Source of the DNA: Condylostoma magnum
Taxonomy: Eukaryota > Ciliophora > Heterotrichea > Heterotrichida > Condylostomatidae
Assembly: GCA_920105805.1 (NCBI GenBank)
Contig: CAKKTI010000310.1
Coordinates: 2,497 to 26,001, forward strand
Direction of reading: 5' to 3'
DNA length: 23,505 nt
Shown: in pieces, positions 18,123 through 23,505 of the stretch
How positions within the stretch are numbered: the first letter of the stretch is position 1
How the letters are laid out: the number at the start of each line of letters is the position of its first letter
The notes under the pieces: model-generated
The model's database searches: none
Told to the model about the DNA's origin: nothing
Seen by the model: the letters and a program-made list of their open reading frames with translations, nothing else
Made by a program: the position numbers and the translations under genes

Positions 18123-21100
18123 TTACCTATCTAACGTAATACCTTGTCCATAAGGTGCGCCTTAATCAGTTAAAATATCAACTTGAGTAATTCGAATCTG
18201 GGCAAAACTATCATTATTGCAACTATCATCCTAAGCTATAATGCAGTCTTAATCTATAGGCAAAATCTTAGGTTCGGATATTTTCTCTCTTTTTATCAAT
18301 CCAGCGTTTTTGAATTTCAGCTTATAACTTTCTAGTCTTGCTTAAAAGAATGAATTAAGCCTAAGTTTTACCAACACTTTTTCAATTAACTTGTTTTCAT
18401 CCATAATCTTTCGCATAATAAAATTGAATATGAAGCCAACTAACCAATATAGTCCAAATATCAAATTTCCAATTACAATAATAAAGAATAGTAATAGCTT
18501 ACTTAATTCAGATATAGCATCAGTTAAATAATACATTCCACAGTATATAGTAATTCCTGATATGCTGATGCTCAAAACTTCTAATTTATTCAGTTCTCCT
18601 AATACAAAGGGATTAGTCTTAATTTGCATAAGTAGGCATAGAATAACTAAAATAAGTACAGTTAAAGCTTAAATCTAAGTATCTCCAGAGGCCATAAAAA
18701 CAGCAATAAAAGCAACAGCTATTTTCCTGTACAGTAAAACAAACTCCCAATAGAAGAACTTGTCTTAATACCCGTTGTAAATGAATCCCAATTTAGCTTT
18801 AAAGTTTGAGCTGTTTAACTAATCTTTATTCTTAATCAATGCAAAAATTCCTAAGCTTGGTATTATGATAATCCAAAGCAAAGCACTTGGAATTCCTATA
18901 TAAAATATGTATCTCCAATGCTAATCATTTCAACATTGTAAGTCTAAGTCTTCATTTAGATATTATTCTTACTCGATTTCCATACATGAAAACAGAGAAA
19001 ATATACATTTAACCATTCCTGGATGCATTATATATATCAATACTATAGCACTTGTTACATAATGTTATTTCATGTAGATAAAATTGCATCTAAATAACGA
19101 AATGATTATTCATATAAGGAAACATAATAATTGGAATAGCAGAGGAGCAATTAGTTGAATGATAAGGTTTATATAGTATACCTCTATATCGATTTCAACA
19201 TTATCAATATAGCAATCAAAAGAGAAGGATTATTAAGTAGCTCCTCCTAGTTATTCTTATAGATTCAACAGCTAAAGAACCAAATCTGGCCAATTAAGCT
19301 TAAAGAGACCTATAAAGCCTACCAACTATAAATAGTTAGTTAACACTTTGAAATATACAGAGTGAATCATTAAAGGTTTTACTGAAGAAATTAAAGCTCC
19401 TCTAATCATCATTATAGATAATAATATAATAAGTAGAAGCATCCCTATAAGTTTAGCTTCATTTTAACCTTCTTCAGGACATTCTTAACATGTATTCTTA
19501 GTTGTTCTAGAGTAATGAGTGTCACAAGATTGACACAAATTACCTTTATATCCTTCCTTACATATTCCAGTTTATGAAGAATACTCTATATGTCCTAGAC
19601 AACTTTCTTATTTTAAGCATTTATAGAAAGTATCAGTGTAATTATCCATTCTTCAATACCCTTCTCTGGGATAAATATCACTACCTTCCATGCAAATAGC
19701 TTCACTCATACAATTATGACATTAAATATCATCTAAATCTAAAGAATAGGTGTTGTATGGGCATAATTAGCATCTATTATTAAAGTCAAGCTCTCCTATC
19801 TAACATTTCCTATATTTAATTTATAAAGATTCTATGAATTCAACTTACTTTTAATCAACTGAAATATAACTTGTTTTGATATTTAAAAGTCCTTCAGATC
19901 CTGGAATTCCTATAAAACTAGTATCATTAAAATAAGCAAGACCTTTATTTGCATAAGACCAATTAGGTCCTGCTACTTCAATATTATCTTCTTCTTCTAT
20001 TGAGATTAATATAGATTAAAACTCAGTTATTATTGAATCATCTTTGTCTAAAACTTCAATTATTAGAGGAGGATTCAAAGCCTAGCCGCTAGCAACATTA
20101 TTCAAGGATTATTCATCTTTAACTTACGTTTTTACAGGATATGAAGCAATGTCTTAACCGTATTGAGCTTGATTGTCTTCAAATATAAGGTTATCTAATA
20201 TTACATTATCAAGCACATACTGTATAGCACCACCACTTTTTGAGACATTTCGTTTAAAAGTTGATTAAGAGATTTAAAGAGTACAATCTAAAATACATTC
20301 GGAATATATAGCTCCTCCTTTAATAAGTGATGAATCTTAAAGTTCTGCATGATTATCTATGAATTAACTATTCGTTATTATAAGATTTATTTCATGTGTG
20401 TAAATAGCCCCCCCATTATGCTTAGATGTATTAGATTTAAAGAGAGAGTCTTATATTTCTGCATTTTTGAGTCCATTTTAAGATTCTATTTATATTACAC
20501 TTCCTTTATCTGCTATGTTATTCTCAAAAATAGATGATTCAACTTTAAAACTATTGCTTTAATATGCATATATAGCTCCTTGTTGTCCTGTTCCGTTTTA
20601 AAAGTTGGAGTTAATAGCTTTAAAATCTGATTAACTAATATAAATACCACAGTTTTAGTAATCATTTAATGTTATTGTATCTAATTAAGCATAAGATTGA
20701 TTTATAATTTCAATATTATGTCCTTCACTATTTAACTTGATCTGTCTAATTGTAGTATTAGTTAAGTCTATTTATGTATTGTCTGATAAAATTAATGAGG
20801 GTGAATTATTAGACTCTATGTTATAAATTGATGTATTCTAGATTGAAACTGATGAATTGATTGCTCGTAAAACAGCTAAATTCGTTTATGACTGTATATT
20901 ATATATAAGCGAGTCTGTTATTATTAAGCTTGAGTCGATTTCAACTATAAATAAGCAGTTTTAGGTGCATTATAAGTCATGAAATTCGCTATTTAAGATA
21001 TTAACACTAGAGTCAATAAGTATAATTCCTGAATAATCTCCTTTAGTGCTCTTATTATTATGAAAATTGACATTGTTTAACTTTACAAAGGATTTCTATA

Positions 21101-23505
21101 GGATAACAGTGTTTATCTTTTCTACAGTATTTTAACTTATTTCAGTATCTTCTATCAAGTTTTCTAATGAATCAGAATCAGACATTTATATAGCAGATGC
21201 TTAAGAACTTGCACTATTCTAAACAATCCTTGAGCTAATAATTTAGAATGTGCCTTATTGCAAAACACTTAAGGCTCCTGCAGTATTATCAGATGAATTT
21301 CCGTCAAATAAGCAATTTTGACATCTTAAATTTGACTTTGATTAAACTACAATTGCACCTCCTTATTCATATGCTCTATTTTAAATAAAACTAACATTTT
21401 CAAGACTTACTTAGGTATTATTGACTACTAAATAGCATGCACCAACTTCAGCTGTATTGAATTAAAATATTGAATTATTATCAGTGATTTCTGAATTATT
21501 AGAAAATATGCAAGTTGATTTATTGTTTTTAAACAGATTAGTAGATAATTTAGCATACTTTTTCAGATTAGAATTGCCAAATGATAGTAAATATTAAGCC
21601 TGATTGTCTATAAATTAACAATCTTTTATTTCAGTAGTTGAAAGCCCTCCTTTGTAAAATAAAACAGCTGCAGTTTCAGCTTTTATGTTATTAAATTCAC
21701 AGTTATCTATTAATAAGTATCCATAAAGATAATTCTAATAAATTATTCCATAGTTAAGTTCAATATCAATAAAGCGTGTATTTTGAACTTTGCTATTTTC
21801 ACCTAGTGACATCTTCCAATCCATTCCTATTATTGGGCCACCTTCTAGCTTCAGCTTTGTGAATAATGAGTCGGTAAGCTAAAAATCTAATTTTCTGACT
21901 AAATCTCCTGATTAAATTGTGATGTGGCCTTTTACATACTCATTGGATATTGTACGAGATATTTCAGAATTATCTATGAAAAATGTGCATGAAAGCTTTA
22001 CGCATAAAATAATCTGAATTAAGCCAAAATTAGTCTTAGATTCAGTCAAGTCAAAATTGCTGATTTTAACATAGGATAAGTGGATATCACTATACTAATC
22101 GAATTTTAATAATGAACCTAGTTCATAGAAAATATTGCTAAATGTGGTATCCTTTACACTAAATAATTCACTACAATTCCCTGAAATAAGGCTCTCTGAA
22201 TAAGCATTATAACTTTTGATAGCCTTTAAAGTAGAGTTGCTTATAGTGAAATTCTTAACATCGTAATTTATAAGGTCTACAGTATTTATGTTATAATCAA
22301 ATGTAATATTGTAGAAGTTTATATCATCAAAAGTCAAGTAATCAATATCACTATAATACTAATAAACTTCATTCTTAGTTATGATATCAGTAAGCTGAAA
22401 TTTATTAAATTCTACACGATAACTTTAACTAATATTTAAAAGACCTTTAACATCAGTATTAGTTTTCAACAATTTTCCAACAGTTCCTTTATTCTCCGCA
22501 TAGCTTTCAGAATTACTTAAGATTTTCCCAAATCCGTAATTTTTCAAGGAATTATTTTAGTCGAAGGTTAATTATTGAACTGTTAAATTCTATATACTTA
22601 CATTTAAAATACCTTCAATATCTAGAATAATATAAGTTCCACCTCCCCCAATGTCAGTTATATTGATATTACTTAGATTCATAGCCTTTTTAGGAAAGCT
22701 ATATCTTAGTACATTTTCTCCCTACTTGTCGAATATAGTTCCACCTTCTGCAAATTCTTTTGTATCTAAATCTGATCGCATCTTTATAAAAGGCCCTTAT
22801 CCGAAAAAACTTTTAGTAACACTCAAATTGCTTATGTTACCATTAAGAATATATTACTAAGCATATAGATTAATCAGTCCTTTATATCACATTATTGTAT
22901 CCTTAGTCTCTACTTAATCAATATCAATATTAATAAGACTATCGTTGATAGAAATGTTGTCTTATACTATTAACTATTACTCTAAGTTTTAAAGAATGCC
23001 GATAAATTCATTACTGATTAAATTCTATTCTAAATGAATGTTTTTGATTTTTAGCTATAAGACATTTGTTAATGCTATAATTCTTCCTTGACTTTTTAGA
23101 AATGGAGTTTAATCATTATTTCAATCTGAATTAAATGCAAAGTTTAACTCAAATTTGACATCTTATATATCAACTTCTTTTAATTAATTAGCAAGTAATA
23201 ACCCAGTACATTAGCTATTCCTTATATTAAACACTTCATATCCTTCATTTAACTTTTTGACTAATCCTCCCTTATAATGAACTTCTCCACAGTAATCTGT
23301 AATTTTATTATTTTCTACATAAGGACAGTTTACAGCTTTTATTATGGCAGAATCATTAGTATTTCTCCTGGGTATAATATTAATAAAATCAACATTTACC
23401 ATATTAAGCATAATTCATTCAGTACCCTTTATAATTGATTCTAATTGCATTCTAAAGTTTAAAAACTGTGCATTGGTTATAGTTAAGCTTCCTTATTATT
23501 CTAGA
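18123..23505 (-). CDS. Giant beta-helix surface protein with about nine membrane segments (copy 2), 5'-partial
   Basis: At least 1,790 residues in one frame; the N-terminus lies beyond the right edge. From the right: a long right-handed beta-helix (about 23505-20200; coils such as NGGAIYTHEINLIITNSQFI and SFKVESSIFENNIADKGSVI), an Ig-like segment (PPLIIEVLDKDDSIITEFQS), a Cys-rich stalk (GICKEGYKGNLCQSCDTHYS), about nine hydrophobic segments (19430-18400) and a tail. It matches copy 1 across the stalk and membrane part: GYWR, EGYKGNLCQ/ETGYKGNLCQ, YWEF..LYRKI, and the pair LEVLSISISGITIYCGMYYL versus MEVRSILVSAITIYCGIYFL. Three TGA codons are read as Trp, two of them where copy 1 has TGG. Stop TAA complement 18123-18125, or TGA 18111-18113. 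Probably a cell-surface protein; function unknown. Whether it has the LNR modules of copy 1 cannot be seen here. Confidence 0.86.

Noticed and set aside
1-23505. Standard Tetrahymena/Paramecium-like code (TAR = Gln, TGA only stop)
   Set aside because: Conserved Trp positions coded by TGA in RBM42, the SET protein and the giant paralogue cannot be stops.
1-23505. Karyorelict code (TAR always Gln, TGA = Trp or stop)
   Set aside because: It would make the ankyrin, coiled-coil and SET genes run hundreds of bases into neighbours; possible in principle but less economical than TAA/TAG also being stops.
1-23505. Telomeres or a gene-sized nanochromosome
   Set aside because: No C4A4-, C4A2- or C3A3-type repeats at either edge, and genes run off both ends, so this is an internal piece of a longer chromosome.

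Overview
This window looks like macronuclear DNA of a ciliate. The sequence is moderately AT-rich, about one third G+C by eye, and genes are packed tightly on both strands. TAA and TAG occur in frame throughout clearly conserved proteins and must be read as glutamine. TGA also occurs in frame at conserved positions, where it must be read as tryptophan. Even so, genes end at TAA or TAG in places where the same frame stays free of TGA far into the neighbouring gene. All three stop codons therefore appear to have both a sense and a stop meaning. This is the code known from the heterotrich Condylostoma magnum (translation table 28). The karyorelict code (TGA as the only stop) fits less well because it would force long overlaps between genes. 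I assign the window to a Condylostoma-like heterotrich. All coordinates below assume that code, and most stops are chosen by context.

Layout, left to right. A minus-strand REXO-type RNA exonuclease runs off the left edge (1-779) and carries a probable 14-nt intron. A plus-strand run follows: a basic coiled-coil protein (883-1791), a small ankyrin-repeat protein (1837-2409) and a flavin-containing monooxygenase (2487-3794). The monooxygenase meets a minus-strand RBM42-like RNA-binding protein (3795-4244) stop codon to stop codon. Next comes a giant plus-strand surface protein of about 2,550 residues (4326-11990): signal peptide, cysteine-rich LNR/Notch-like modules, a long right-handed beta-helix region, a cysteine-rich stalk and about nine membrane segments. 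It is followed almost at once by a SET-domain methyltransferase (11993-13231) and a coiled-coil protein (13419-15098). The latter converges on a minus-strand short-chain dehydrogenase of HSD10 type (15104-15853). Then come a minus-strand RING-between-RING ubiquitin ligase with an extreme cysteine-rich N-terminus (15924-16985), a poorly resolved minus-strand gene (about 17282-17928) and the C-terminal part of a second giant beta-helix/multi-membrane protein (18123 to beyond 23505), a paralogue of the first.

The genes do not form an obvious pathway. They are a mix of housekeeping functions (RNA processing, methylation, oxidoreductases, ubiquitylation) around two related giant membrane proteins. 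The most striking property is translational: how stop codons are read as sense inside genes but as stop at gene ends, in a genome so compact that convergent stop codons touch. I saw no telomeric repeats, tRNA or rRNA genes, CRISPR arrays or recognisable transposons.
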